A DNA stretch of 64,000 nucleotides from Bidens hawaiensis (lineage: Eukaryota; Streptophyta; Magnoliopsida; Asterales; Asteraceae). The position numbers and the translations under genes are program-made. Where the stretch lies: the NCBI GenBank assembly GCA_021521415.1, contig JAIQDT010000061.1, positions 3,286,001 through 3,350,000 on the forward strand, read 5' to 3'. The notes under the pieces were generated by a model that saw only the letters and a program-made list of their open reading frames with translations, searched no databases and had not been told where the DNA came from. This document shows positions 10,901 through 22,580 of this stretch, in pieces. Numbering within the stretch: the first letter of the stretch is position 1; the number at the start of each line of letters is the position of its first letter.

Positions 10901-11490
10901 GCGCTTATGCGATGAAATACTCAGACGAGTTTCAGACCCTTGTGATGGATTGCAACGCTGCCTCGCGCTTGGTGGGTCGAGCTGAAGGGTTTAAGGATGG
11001 CTGTGAATATAGCATGCTGAAGAAGAACCCATCCGACTACCCTTATCAGCTCGACGTTGTCTGCGCGGACATGGCCGAAGTGGGGGAGAAGTATTTGAAT
11101 ACTCCCATTCCCATCCTTGAGCAGGTATTTTAACCTTAATAAGTTTACCTTGACTTATTTTCCTAGTCTTTTTGTACTCACACTTTTCCTTATGCTTTGC
11201 AGATAGCCTTGCTTGCTGATCAGCCCGATCTCGGTGCTCTAAATAAATTACTTGACGAGTGTGAAGGGGCTGGTGGCGGCGATGATGGCGCGGGCAATGC
11301 TGCCTCTGCTAGCGGCTCTGGCGTGGCCAAAGGACCCGCTCCTGACACTATTGTGATAGAAGACGACTCCATTCAAGACGAACAGCTTGACTATGGCAAG
11401 TTTGGAGATGACGAGGAGCGGGCTGCGCCAGATGCTGAGGGAGGTAATGATGAGGGCGATGAAGAGGCTGACGTCGACATAGAGACTTGA
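7931..11490 (+). pseudogene. Antisense multi-exon gene inside the Tat element ('putative gypsy type transposon' / PF04195-like domain plus long coiled coil)
   Basis: The reading frame runs opposite to gag-pol in seven exons with GT...AG borders: about 7931-8741, 8820-8965, 9039-9368, 9454-9600, 9683-10044, 10123-11124 and 11203-11490. Introns are 73-85 bp. Exon 1 holds a domain with GYISLYCHFFTHCNLRLP and SFKSLHDWSEKFFYI, which I recognise as the PF04195 type found in plant Gypsy-associated proteins. Exons 3-5 are low-complexity and basic (KRKAKGKTGAGASKKQKK). Exon 6 is a long Ala/Glu/Arg-rich coiled coil. Exon 7 is acidic and ends DVDIET. Lesions are TAG stops at 8105-8107 and 8366-8368, and a one-base phase mismatch between exons 1 and 2. 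Exons 2-7 are in phase throughout. Its molecular function is unknown; similar antisense ORFs are known from Tat elements. Confidence 0.8.
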
Positions 11491-12240
11491 GAAGCCCTTC
11501 ATGTTTTTTTTTTATTTGCAGTTTGTATCTCATCATTTTGTAAATTTGTAACCTTCTATGTTTTGGAATGAAATTTTGTTTTTCCCTTATTCGCATCTTG
11601 CGCATTCCCCATTCATCTCTTTATATTGCATGTTTGCTTGTTGAATATAAGATATGCTTGCACGTTGAAATAAGAACAAGGTTGTAAGGAAATTATTTTA
11701 CTTAATCCTTGTCATATTTTAAGTGATTTTGCAATATCCTGACTATGTTGACACGTGCCTTGGCGTTTCATTATTCCTCTTTTGCGCGACGTTATCGCGC
11801 ATTTATTATAGGGAATTATGAGTTTTTTAGCCTTTACGTGTCAGTATGTGTTACTCTGATATCCATTACAATTCCATGCGCGACCTCGACCTGAGACCTT
11901 AACAACTATGTTTTGGCATGTGCTTTGCCTTAGTTGTGCTTAGGTATTTTTATGGTCTAGCTGCGCAGCATGTAGGATGGATCTTGTGAGTGATTTGAGC
12001 TAAGGCTCGTATTATTGGGCTAAGGCCCTGAGCTAAGGCTCATATTATTGGGCTAAGGCCCTGACGTTTTAGAGTTAAAACTCGTTAACGCGTTTGAGCT
12101 TGAAGCTCGCGCATGTATGTTTTACTTCGTTTTATTTTTGTTTTGATGTCAATACAATGTTATCATATTGCTCAAAATTAATGAAGAGAAGTGTGAAACA
12201 TGTATGCAAAAGGTAATAGAACACACATTAAGAGAAGATA
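11491..12240. other. Non-coding spacer between antisense gene and integrase, with a 33-bp direct repeat
   Basis: The start probably serves as 3' UTR of the antisense gene. At 11996-12063 a unit GAGCTAAGGCTCRTATTATT plus GGGCTAAGGCCCT occurs twice in tandem, each half being a small inverted repeat (GAGC...GCTC, GGGC...GCCC). No ORF of note was seen. Confidence 0.6.
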
Positions 12241-12296
12241 GCGCGTATCATTATTCATAATGGCTTAAAAAGCCTTGATTACAAACTTGACAATTT

Positions 12297-14339
12297 TTAC
12301 AAGAAACATTTTCTAAGATGTGCTGCGTTCCATGCGCGCGGGATCTTCTTTCCATTCAAATCTTTTAAAGAGTATGCGCCTTTTCCCAATTCTTCCGAGA
12401 CTTGATAAGGTCCCTCCCAATTGGGGGACATCTTTCCCGGGGGTATCGCGCGGCTAGCTTCATTGTTTCGAAGGACAAAATCATTCTTCTTGAAGTGGCA
12501 TTCTTTCACGCGCTGATTGTAATACTTTTCTAGTTTTTTCTTGTATTTGGCTTCACTGATGATAGCCGCTTCTCTGCGCCCTTCAAGTAAGTTGAGATCC
12601 AACCTTCTTTCGCGCTCGTTATCAATCTTACTCATCATGAGCACTCTATGGGATGGGCATCCAATTTCTGCTGGAATCATAGCCTCCGTTCCATAGGTTA
12701 GGCTGAACGGGGATTCGCCATTGCTGGTTTTGCTTAATGTCCTGTGCGCCCACAGGACATTAGGTAGCTCCTCGACCCATGAATGGGATTCTCCCTCCAA
12801 CCTTTTCTTCAGCCCATTTAGCAAGCTTTGGTTCGTGCGCTCCACTTGGCCATTCCCCTGAGGGTGGTATACTGAAGTGAAGATTTGGTTGATGCGCAAT
12901 TCCTTGAGCCAACTGGATATCTTCCTATCGGTGAATTGTTTGCCATTGTCGCTCACAATTTCCATGGGCAGGCCAAAACGGCATATGATGTGGCTCCAAA
13001 TAAATTGCTTCATCGCCTCGGCTGTAATTTTTGCTAGTGGCTTGGCTTCAACCCATTTTGTGAAATAGTCTACTGCCACTACCAAAAATTTTACTCGCCC
13101 TTGCGCTTGCGGTAGGGGACCCACAATATCGATTGCCCATTTGTGGAAAGGCCATGCGGAGGTCACCGGAATCAAGTTGTTCTTTGGCCGCATGGTGTTT
13201 GGCGCATAGCTCTGACACGCTTTGCATTTTTGGATTTCTTTTAACGCGTCCAAGTACATGGCTGGCCAATAGTAACCTGCGCTCATTGCCTTGGCAACCA
13301 CCATGCGCGGGCCAGCATGTATTCCACAGATTCCTTCGTGTATCTCTCTGATCACATAGCTTGCTTCCTCAGCATCTAGGCATTTCATGAGCGGTCCAAG
13401 ATAAGAGCGTCGATATAATGTACCATCAAGCAGTTCATAGTTCTGCGACTTGTGCCTTATCTTCCTCGCCTGTGCGCGATCGTCCGGTACCTTTCCCTCC
13501 TTCAAGAATTCCATTATTGGAGTTATCCATGATGAAGGGGTTGTATGAATTACAAGGACAGACTTCACTCCCACCGACGGGTTGCTCATTACTTCTACCC
13601 TGACATCTTTGCCAAAGTGATCGAAGCTGGTTGATGCCATCTTACTCAGCGCGTCAGCAGACTTGTTTTCACTGCGCGGAATATGTATGATTCTGAAGAA
13701 GTCAAATTGCTCGATGAGCTTTTTCGCCTGCTCTAGATACAGAGGCATGGTGTTCTCCTTGGCATCATAAAGGCCATTGACCTGTGCTGCTACCAAGTAT
13801 GAATCAACATGGGCCTCTAGCTTTTTAACTCCGAACTTGTGCGCGATGCGCAGACCAGCCAGCAGGGCTTCATACTCAGCTTCATTGTTGGTGCTCTTGA
13901 AATCCAACCTGATTGCGTAAGTATACTCATGACTTTCTGGATCCACCAGCTTGAGGCCTGCGCCGGACCCTTCATTGTTTGAAGCTCCATCAGTGAATAA
14001 TCTCCAAACATTTTCTTCATTATTGGCTCGCGGAGGGTCTACCTCGCGCTGAGCCTCTTCAATTTTTCCTTCAGGGATTTCTGCGATGAAATCAGCTAAG
14101 ACTTGTCCCTTTATTGCTGGACGGGGCTTATAGGCGATCGTGTGCTCTCCTAATTCCAGCGCCCATTTTGTCAGCCTTCCTGAGAGCGCGGGATGCCGCA
14201 AGACTTGCTGGATGTTGTAACCAGTCAGAACTTCAATAGGATGACCATTGAAATATCTATGAAGCTTGCGCGACGCGTGTGTTAGTGACAAAACTAACTT
14301 TTCCATGATGGAGTAGCGCGTCTCAGGATCTGTCAGCAC
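12297..14339 (-). pseudogene. Tat element pol: RNase H and integrase
   Basis: A 680-residue open stretch. RNase H core starts at FTDGASNNEGSGAGLK (about residue 115) with NNEAEYEALLAG downstream. A second RNase H-like tether region precedes it. The integrase zinc finger has HEGICGIHAG and CKAC. The catalytic core shows IDIVGP, SDNGKQF and GNGQVERTNQ, giving the D, D, E residues. The C-terminus ends PRAWNAAHLRKCFL and has no chromodomain. Upstream it is separated from reverse transcriptase by a one-base frame break near 14333-14339. The domain itself is intact, which fits a young element. Confidence 0.92.
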
Positions 14340-15220
14340 CGACTCACATAATAGATTGGTGTTTGGATTCCCTTGCGATCCACCAACAACACTGCGCCGA
14401 TGGCGCGCTCTCCTGCTGACAGGTACAATGTTAGAGTTTCGCTAGGAAGTGGAGCTGTGAGCGCAGGCAGATTTATCAGACATTCTTTTATCTCACTGAA
14501 AGCTTGCTCGGCCTCAGGCGTCCACTTGAATTGGCTTTTCTTTAGGCAATTTCTCAATGTGTTAACGAATGGGGTAGATTTGCTTGCATGGTTCGCTAGG
14601 AACCTGTTGATTGATACCAATCTACCATTCAACTTTTGAACTTCTTTCATGGTGGATGGTGAGGGCATGTCAAGGATAGCCTCCACCTTCTCTGGGTTCA
14701 CCTTGAAACCATCCTTGGTGACCATTACACCGAGAAATTTCCCTTCTTCTACGCCAAATGTGCATTTGCTCGGGTTGAGCTTCATGTTTACTTCCTTTAG
14801 GCGCCAAAGGGTTTCTTCGATGTCTTTGAGCATTTGTTTTTCCTCCCTGCTTTTGATCACCAAATCATCCACGTAGACTTCTAGGTTTCTTCCAATTTGC
14901 TCGTTGAAAACCGCGTCCATGAGTCTTTGGTAGGTGGCTCCCGCATTCTTCAAACCAAAGGGCATTTTTGTGTAACAAAAAACACCCTTGTCGGTTCTGA
15001 AGGCAGTCTTGTCCTCGTCTTGTGGTGCCATTTGAATTTGGTGATAGCCCTTATAGGCATCCAGAAAACATTTGAGCTTAAATGGCGCCACGGAGTCCAC
15101 CTTCGCGTCAATATTTGGGAGGGGGTAACAATCTTTTGGACATGCTTTGTTGAGGTTTTTGAAGTCAATGCACATCCTCCATGACCCGTTGCTCTTCTTT
15201 ACCATCACAGGATTGGCTAC
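14333..15220 (-). pseudogene. Tat element pol: reverse transcriptase
   Basis: Reverse transcriptase reads from MVKKSNGSWRMCIDFKNLN through FLDAYKGYHQI and MPFGLKNAGATYQRLM to the catalytic YVDDLVI. It ends in the RT/RNase H connection (PIYYVSRC) where the frame breaks into the next ORF. It joins the protease-side ORF in the same frame across a single TAG codon at 15221-15223, in a position where Trp is expected by context. Two lesions, both single-base, therefore flank an otherwise clean RT. Confidence 0.92.
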
Positions 15221-16425
15221 CTATGTCTGGTATCGTATTGGGCGGATGATGTTTGCGCGCAGTAGATCCTCTACTTGCTCATTCATGGCCTTTGCCTTCT
15301 CATCCCCCATGATTCTCTTCTTTTGAGCAATTGGCTCTACGAACTTGAACGTGTTGAGAGAATGTTGCGCCAGGTCTCGCGGAACCCCAGTCATATCAGA
15401 ATGTTGCCACGCGAAGACCGACATATACGTTGTGAGCAATCTTTTCATTCTCAACCTTGTGTCGTCTGATATCGTAGCTCCAATTGTGATTGTTTGCTCT
15501 GGGAATTTTGGGTTGAGAATCCATTCCTCTGGCGCGTTGTTTGCCATTGGAAGTTTCATTCTCCCTTCCCGCGGAATACTTGTCACTGCGCACAAATGAT
15601 CTCGGTATACAAATGTTACACCTGTTGGTGTTGGGAACCCCAACGCGCCGTGCGCTGGCAACGGTATGGCGTTGAATTGGGCAATCGTTCCTCTACCCAA
15701 GATCATATTGTGGCATGAAGTGGTGGGCAAGACCAAGAAGTTGACAATTTCAGCTCGCTTGTGTTTCTCATCCCCCATAGTTAGTTCAAATTGTATCTGA
15801 CCTAAGGGGTGAATGATTTCATTTGAAACACCCGAGATTGGTGCATTCACAATTTCGAGCCTTGCTTGGTCTGCTGGATCCAACTTCCTGAAACATTGCT
15901 CATACATGATGTCTGATTCGCTGCCAGTGTCCACCAGGACTTTTGACACTTCATAATGAGCAATGTGTGTAGTGATGACTAGAGGACTGCTGATAGAAGG
16001 GCCTCCCCTGATTCTTGGGAAGATTACTTGTTGCTCGCGCCAATCTCCTTGGACTTGCGCGCTTCTCTTTCTCGATCTTTGCCCTTGCCTTCCTCCCTCG
16101 GCTACACAGATTCTTTTGAACTTTTTGCTGGCTGAGGCTCCATCTGGTTGTTCATTCTCTGGTCTTGGGTTTTTCACCAGGTGAGCCAACTTGTCTGATT
16201 TCACATCTCTTTCAATCGCATCCTTCAAATGGTGGCATGCATCGGTGTTGTGCCCTGTGGACTTGTGAAACTCACAATACTTGCCACTGTTTGGTGGTCC
16301 CTTATAGTGTAGTGGCTTGGGGCTTTTAAACTGGACATTCTCTGTGCTTAACACTTGTGAAGGCGTTTTAGTGAGGGGAGTCCATATTCTTGGTAGAGGT
16401 CTGTTAGGCTCTCTGCCCCCTCCCT
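15221..16425 (-). pseudogene. Tat element: gag C-terminal zinc-finger region and aspartic protease
   Basis: The frame carries a cysteine/histidine motif (CEFHKSTGHNTDACHHL, a variant gag zinc knuckle). A basic linker follows and then the protease active site VLVDTGSESDIMY, with ILGRGTIAQ downstream. The C-terminal part reads into the RT N-terminus (MNEQVEDLLRANIIRPI) and stops at TAG 15221. It joins gag through a frame change in a G-rich run near 16415-16425, and an in-frame TAG at 16486 ends gag. Confidence 0.88.
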
Positions 16426-17763
16426 CTTGTCACCCTCTCCGCGATTACGACTGTCTTTTTGAGGCTGGGGTGAGCTTGGTTGCGCCTACTTTTCTGCGGG
16501 AGAAAAACTGGTTTGTTGCAACCTGGACCATACAGAGTTTTGTTTGCCCCTCCTTTCGTTGTTGCGCGGTGCTTCTGCTTGGTGCCCTCTTTCTCTTGCT
16601 CTATTTTGGGCAATTTGTTTTTCATTTCGCGCGAAGACTCGCGATGCTTCCATTAGCTTGGCCCAAGTGGTTGGCATGCCATCTCTGCTCACGAGAGCTC
16701 TGCGGAGTTGATCACTGCGCGCACCTTGTATAAAGGCCACGCGCAAGAGTTGCTCAGTGATACCTCCAATTGCAAGAGATTCCTGATTGAAACGAGTTAT
16801 GTAGTCTTCAATCGTTTCATCATTCCTGCGCACGCAGTGCATGATGTCATCAGGGTCGCGCGTGTGTCTGCGCTGCTGTACGAAGTGAGCTTGGAACTTC
16901 TCCAATAGCTCTTCGAACCCATCGATTTGCCCAGTCGGCAAGCTTTCGAACCAGACACGCGCCGCGCCCGTGAGGCAGCGAGCAAACATGTGACACCATG
17001 TTGGCATCGTCCAGCTTTCTAGGTTTCCAGTGTTATAAAAACCTTGTAAGAAATCGTCTGGATCTGTTGTGCCATCGTACTTGCCCAACCCACTTGGCAT
17101 CTTGGTTTTGTGTTGAATGGGAGCCTTCGCGATGCGCTTAGTGAATTTTGAATGCTTCACCAAGATGGCTGGCCTGTACGGTGTGGTTACGTCCACTTGC
17201 CCTCTCGCTGGTGGGTTGTACGGTGTGTACAGATCCAGATCGGCTTTGGCTCCAGGCGCCATGTTCATGTGCGTGCGGAGCTGTGAGCCTCCTGCATGAG
17301 TATCTCGCGTCTTCCTCATGCTGTGCACTTCTTCATCACTAAAATCAGCGTGTTCAGTGTGAACAGAGTGACCATCTTCCGGCGCGCGCGCCCTTTTTGT
17401 TGTTCCTTGAATGGTTTGCTTATCAAACGCGAGCCTTTGTGTTACGTCGGCTAACTTTTTGTGTTTGACCAGCTCATTGTATTTGTCCATTAAACGCCGT
17501 TGTTCGTTTATGAGCCATTCTTTAGGGTCATTTGTTTCATCTTCTGGACCCATTGGTCCTTTTTGTTTCGCGCCGGTCAAATTTTGGAACGTGAGATCGT
17601 CTGGAGGAGTTTCAGTCTGGCTATGAGGAGTTGTGATGAAGGGATGGTTACTGGTGGTGCGCGCAGAATCACGCGGCACCCTCAGAAACTGCTGTCCCTC
17701 ATTAACATCCTCACGCTCAATATCCTCCAGAACTTGATCGCTGTTTCGAACACCAGAAACCAT
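16420..17763 (-). pseudogene. Tat element gag (capsid region)
   Basis: The first ATG in frame is at 17763 (MVSGVRNSDQV), 64 bases inside the 5' LTR border. The retrotransposon gag domain spans about GKYDGTTDPDDFLQGF to AFIQGARSDQLRRAL, containing ARVWFESLPTGQI. A basic tail (RNNERRGKQN) follows. A TAG at 16486-16488 interrupts the tail, and the same frame stays open past it to the frame change near 16420. Gag would package the element's RNA in cytoplasmic particles. Confidence 0.88.
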
Positions 17764-17804
17764 GGTGAAGTTTTTCAGAGAGAACTGATGAGATTTTGTT
17801 GCCG

Positions 17805-17826
17805 TTGTAACAGGTGATGGCGCCAA
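17805..17826 (-). other. Primer-binding site of the Tat element
   Basis: On the minus strand TTGGCGCCATCACCTG follows directly after the 5' LTR. TGGCGCC is the typical start of a tRNA-complementary primer site in many non-chromovirus Gypsy elements; which tRNA is not settled here. Confidence 0.65.
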
Positions 17827-18842
17827 TGAAGAAACGCGGATCGGCTCACTGGTAGACGATCAACTTTCCTCTGGTATGAGTATGCTATTTCACCGATGGT
17901 TCTCCGGAGTATGAGTTCTTCCACATACAAAACGAGCAGCACCGTGAACTTACCCCTCAGAAAGGGACAGATGGGTCCTCTTTGGGGTAACCCTCCGGTG
18001 TGAGAATAAGAGATTGTAGGAGAAGATAATAATAATCTAAGAGTGAGTAAGGAATTGGAATGTATTTTCTTGCTTACCTCCCCTTGTGGAGGTGGTGTGA
18101 TATTTATAGTGTTAGGGTTTCCAATGATTGGGCTCAGATCCCATTAGGGCCTTTTTGGCCTCCTCCTATTGCTTTGCGCCACGTGTCCTTAGGACACCTG
18201 GTGCTTTTTCATTGATTATTCTCTGACCCAGGCATTTTACCTGACCCATGTGCAATCACGTGGTAGCACATGGGTTTTGCTGAGTTGTCCACCTTTCATT
18301 GGCAGCTGTCAACATCAGCATATTCTTATTCCTTAAAGGATACCTTCTGGAAGGTTGTCTGACGAGCACAATCAAGGTTGTCCTTATCCTGATTTGGATA
18401 AGGACGAGGTTGATTATGTGCACGTGTGATATGCGCATATCCTGAGGATGCGCGAAGTCTTCTCTTTATTCTCACGCGCAGATGTTTCATGCGCAGATGT
18501 GATATGCGCAAGCATATGTAATATGCGCCACGCGCAGATGTGATATGCGTGAGCATATATGATGCGTAAGCATGCGATATGCGCCACGCGCAGATGCGCC
18601 ACGCGCAGATGTGATATGCGTGAGCATATATGGTGCACGAGCATGTGATACGCGTGAGCATATGTGATGCGTGAGCATATATGATATGCGTGAGCATATG
18701 TGATGCGTGAGCATATGTGATATGTGCCGTGCGCATAGGTTTTGGCTTTGTGCCTTCATGATATCTTGATTTCAAGCCTCTTGTCTATATCTTGTGGGTT
18801 GACCCGCCCCGCTCGATGTTAAGGCGGGTACATACCTCTTCA
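17827..18842 (-). repeat. 5' LTR of the Tat element
   Basis: 1016 bp, the same length as the left LTR, with about 14 substitutions seen by eye, nine of them in the first 360 bp. It contains the same GCGTGAGCATATG minisatellite at about 18423-18733. It ends CTCTTCA next to the TSD CATGA (18843-18847). Confidence 0.95.
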
Positions 18843-18847
18843 CATGA

Positions 18848-19860
18848 CAATGTGTTGAGTTTGGTGGATGCATAAATTTTGAAAGCTATTCACGGTAAAA
18901 GTAACATCCGGCCTTGTAAGAGTTAAGTATTGTAATAAACCGACCAAAGGACGAGATTCTGTTGGCTTTTGAAGCGGTGTTCCGTCATGCAAGACATGGG
19001 GTTCGAAGCACGTAATTGGTGTGGTTGTCGGTTTACAGTCACTCATTTTGGCACGTTGGAGAAGATCATGTATGTATTTATATTGAGATAAGAAAATTCC
19101 TTGAGGGTGAGGTAGAACTTCAACACCAAGAAAATAAGATAGATTGCCAAGATTTTTAAGAGAGAACTTCATGGCAAGGGTAGATATGAAGTCATTTATG
19201 GTTTGAGGAGATGGACATAATGCCATCAACATAGATAAGAATATAAATAAGAGAAGTGTTATTTGTTTGAATAAATAATGAAGGGTCGGAGATGGTGGGC
19301 TGAAAATGTTTAGAATGAAGGTAGCTTTTGAGTTCTTCATACCATGTGCGTGAGGCCTAGCGTAGGCCATAGATAGCTTTATTAAGTTTGCATACATGAG
19401 AATGGAAAGAAGGATGAATGAAACCGGGAGGTTGTGCCATGTACATATATTCGGTTATTGTACCTTGAAGAAAGGCATTGTTAATATCTAGTTGTCGAAG
19501 ATTCCATTATTGTGATACGGCTAGAGAGAGAATGAGACAGAGTGTGACGGCTTTGACAACGAGACTAAAGGTCTCAGCAAAATCAATACCCGCCCGCAGA
19601 TGAAAACCTTTTGCAATAAGGACGTGCTTTAAGGCATTCAATAGAGCCATCCGGTTTATACTTGTTGCGGAAGACCCATTTGTTTCCGATTAAATTAATG
19701 GCTACGGAAGGAGGAACAAGAGTCCATGTGTTATTGTGTTGAAGGGCATCGAATTCTTGAGTCATAGCATTACGCCAGGAGAGGTGTTTAAGTGCTTGGG
19801 TGATGGCTGATGGTTCGGTTACGGGACCGTTTGTGGCAGTATATAATTGGAATTTGGGGT
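18848..19860 (-). pseudogene. Copia A: reverse transcriptase
   Basis: Pieces of a Copia RT lie in several frames. EFDALQHNNTWTLVPP and KWVFRNKYKPDGSIECLKAR (19583-19765) belong to the N-terminus. FSLKNLGNLSYFLGVEVL, IFLSQYKYIHDLLQRAKM and VGLLQYLTLTRPDVTFTVN (18840-19397) belong to the C-terminus. The YVDD motif region is decayed. The text stops at 18848, exactly at the Gypsy insertion, and resumes at 6333. Confidence 0.85.
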
Positions 19861-20830
19861 TGTGGTAACGTGGTTTCAGTTTGCGGGTGCGGGTAGTAAT
19901 TGTGGGTCGTTCATTGACTGATTTTGATTGTGCAACAGGGTCTTATGTTGTGGAAGTGTTGAGGGGGGGAGGCGGAAGTGGGCTAGAAGTGGCAGTAGAT
20001 GGATGGGTGGAGAAATGGGCTGGTTAGGAAAAGTGGGTTGTGTAGATGAGAGGGGTTCGGTTTGAGATGTTGGAGTTTGGTCAGATGACGATGTGGGGCT
20101 TTCGGTGGGTAATGCTTCAAAGGTAGTAGATATGTGAGTATTGGATTCAATGGAATTATTAGGTGTGATAGGAATATTATTGGGAACCGCAGTGGTTAGG
20201 GACATTGTGAACCAAGTGTTCGGATTTAAATGTGATGGGTTTGTTGTGTTTGAGAGAGTTTCATATGGGAACTCTTCTTCAATAAATTGAAGGTGTCTAG
20301 ATGTATATAGTTTATTTGTGGTGGGGGTCAAGAATGTGATATGCACTTTGAGAGGAGGAGCAACCAACAAAAATACATGGTTTGGATTTAGGTCGAAGTT
20401 TTTGAGAGACGTAGGGTCGAAGCCATGGGTAGCAAACGCAACCAAAACTTCTTAATTTTTAGTAATTTGGTTGTTTGTTGAAGAGGCAAAAATATGGAGA
20501 ATTATTTTTTAGTGTAGAGGTGGGAAGTCTATTGATTAGGTAGCCTGTAGTAGTGAAAGAAAATGGCCAAAAATTAATGGGTAATTTGGCATGGGAGAGA
20601 AGAGATAAGCCGATTTCAACGATATGGCGATGCCAACGTTCTTCATAACCGTTATGTTCTGGTGTGTGTGGTGGAGAAGTAAGGTGAGAAACTCCTCGTG
20701 ATTGGAGGTGGGCGGTGAGTTTGATATATTCTCCTCCATTGTCGGAGAAAAGTTGTTTAATTTTGGTTTGAAAATAATTTTCAACTAGGTTTTGAAATCG
20801 AATGAATGTTGTGAGAGAGTTGAATTTCTT
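19861..20830 (-). pseudogene. Copia A: integrase C-terminal and linker region
   Basis: A Ser/Thr/Pro-rich linker (20445-19876, many TPTSQTEPLSSTQ-like segments) is typical of the stretch between integrase and RT in Copia polyproteins. At 20536-20784 a short piece (HHTHQNITVMKNVGIAISLK) matches the position of the integrase C-terminal end. Frames are broken by several stops. Confidence 0.65.
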
Positions 20831-21260
20831 TTAAATTGGGTACAACCATATATATTTGGTATAATGATCGACAAAAATTATATAATATTTAAATCCCTCA
20901 AAAGAGGTGATTGGTGATGACCAAACATCTGAAAATATCAAGCCTAAAGGTCTTTTAGAAGACAAGATAGATTGATAAAATGGTAATTTGTGGCTCTTGT
21001 GTATATGACAAGTGTTACAATAGTTTGTGGAAATTGAAATGCAAGAAATAAAAGAAGATAAAATTTGCAATGTGTTATTATTTGGATGACCCAACCGATG
21101 ATGCCAAGGTATGGATCTTGACTTTTGCAATGAAAAGGTGACGGGATGATGAGTGGAGCAGATTTCATATATCCCATTGCTTGCTGTGCCTTTAAGGAGC
21201 GGGAGTTTCCTTGAGGACAAAATTAAAATAAAAAAACTTGATTAGAAATTGATTATCATA
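20831..21260 (-). pseudogene. Copia A: integrase zinc finger and catalytic core start
   Basis: HHRLGHPNNNTLQIL plus CNTCHIHKSHKLPF form the HHCC pre-integrase finger. FSDVWSSPITSFEGFKYYI and FVDHYTKYIWLY mark the first catalytic Asp region. The frame ends at 20831 before the second Asp. Confidence 0.85.
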
Positions 21261-21660
21261 ACATAAACGAGATATGGAAATAATATTGCGGGAGATAGAA
21301 GGAATGCAAAGAACATTTTGTAATAGTATAGGTTTTGTTTGTGTTTGGATAACGAGTGAACCAATATGAGTGATAGAAAGAGACGAACCATCACCAATTA
21401 TGAGTTCTTCGGTCTCGTCATACTGTGTATGAAGAGACAATGTTTGTAAATCATTTGTGACATGATGGGAGGCACCACAATCGAGTAGCCATTTGGTTTG
21501 TTGTGGCGTGTTTTGGGCACCAACACCCATCATGTTGACTTGTGGGGGTGTCTTTGAAACATGCACATCACGAGTAAAAGGCGGAATAGCCGCATTAGGA
21601 AATATTTTTTTAAATGAGTTGCAAGTTGCAATGGTGTGGCCCTTAATATGACACCATTGA
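21261..21660 (-). pseudogene. Copia A: gag zinc knuckle and aspartic protease
   Basis: CQWCHIKGHTIATC is a CX2CX4HX4C knuckle. The protease follows with WLLDCGASHHVTND and LQNVLCIPSISRNIISISRL. The catalytic D-S/T-G motif reads DCGA here, so the active-site Ser/Thr is replaced by Cys, another sign of decay or of a variant enzyme. Confidence 0.85.
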
Positions 21661-22491
21661 CACTTTTCGAGAAAGGGTCTTGCGGGTGGCGAGTTTTGGT
21701 TCGTTGGGGGTAGGTAAAAGACCAGGTGAGTTGTTTTGTGATGAATTTGAATTTCGAGCAGCCCCTTTACCATGAGGCTGGCTGTGAGCCACAAAGGCAG
21801 AGGGTGGTTGGTGCGTTGTATTGTTGGTGACGGTTTGGGATAAAGTAAGTTCTTGGTTTAAGAGTTTCTCATGTAGTTCATTGAAAGAAATGGGATTATC
21901 ACGAGCATGAATGGATTGAATGATGGGTTTGTAGGTTTCTTGATCTAACCCGTTGAGAATGATATCCGTTAGGTCTTCCGGATCAGTTTCTTTGCCAAGA
22001 ATTAGAAGTTCATCAACAATTGTTTTCACGGTTTAGAAGTACTCGAAAATGGATTGGGTAGGGCTTTTTAAAGATTGTTTTTGGCGATATTGGATTTGCT
22101 TAATATGACCCCTTGATGGTGAGGCATAGGTTGCTGCTAGAGTTTTCCATGCCTCAATTGAGGTTTTAGAATTGGTGACGATGGGGGCGATTTGCGGTGA
22201 TAAAGTTCCGACTAGGGCTCCAAGAAAAAGTTGGTCTTGGAGAAACCAGTTCACATAATCTTTGTGTGGGGTAGAGGTTCCATCAGTGGCTATGGTAGGT
22301 GATGGAGGAAGATGAGTGCCATCTATTAATTTATGAAGGTCGAGACCATTTAGGAATGCCTCGATTTGAGCTCTCCAACTGAGATAATTCGTGGAGGTTA
22401 ATTGGAGGGTGGATGGAAAAGAAACAATGTTGAGGTTGTTCATGGTGTTGTTGATTGTGAGGATAGTGTTTTGGTTGGTGTTGTTAGGCAT
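21643..22491 (-). pseudogene. Copia A: gag
   Basis: A true ATG at 22491 begins MPNNTNQNTILTINNT. The UBN2-type Copia gag domain follows: SFPSTLQLTSTNYLSWRAQI, GALVGTLSPQIAPIV, EAWKTLAATYASPSRGHI. One TAA at 22033-22035 splits it from the continuing frame (TIVDELLILGKETDPEDLTD, then ILNGLDQETYKPI). Length up to the knuckle is about 280 residues, normal for this group. Confidence 0.88.
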
Positions 22492-22580
22492 TGTGTTTAA
22501 AGGATGAAGAAGATGCAGATTGTAGAAAATGGAGGCAGCAGAAAAAGGATCGTAAAGTGATTTTAGGGTTGTTTATCATT

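Larger units (their letters stand above)
6339..18842 (-). mobile_element. Complete Tat-lineage Ty3/Gypsy retrotransposon, 12.5 kb, minus strand, nested in Copia A
   Basis: It is bounded by two 1016-bp LTRs (6339-7354 and 17827-18842) starting TG, ending CA and flanked by the TSD CATGA. On the minus strand the order is 5' LTR, primer-binding site, gag, protease, reverse transcriptase, RNase H, integrase, a roughly 5-kb non-pol region, polypurine tract, 3' LTR. Protease before RT, and integrase after RNase H, is Ty3/Gypsy order. There is no chromodomain after integrase. The long 3' region with an antisense gene fits the Tat group. By eye the LTRs differ at about 14 sites (about 1.4 percent), a recent insertion, probably well under one million years at usual plant rates. 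Gag-pol carries several lesions, so the copy is probably not autonomous. Confidence 0.95.

Noticed and set aside
7931..11490. A free host gene unrelated to the retrotransposon
   Set aside because: It lies between pol and the 3' LTR of a perfectly bounded element, and its PF04195-like domain is typical of Gypsy-associated proteins.
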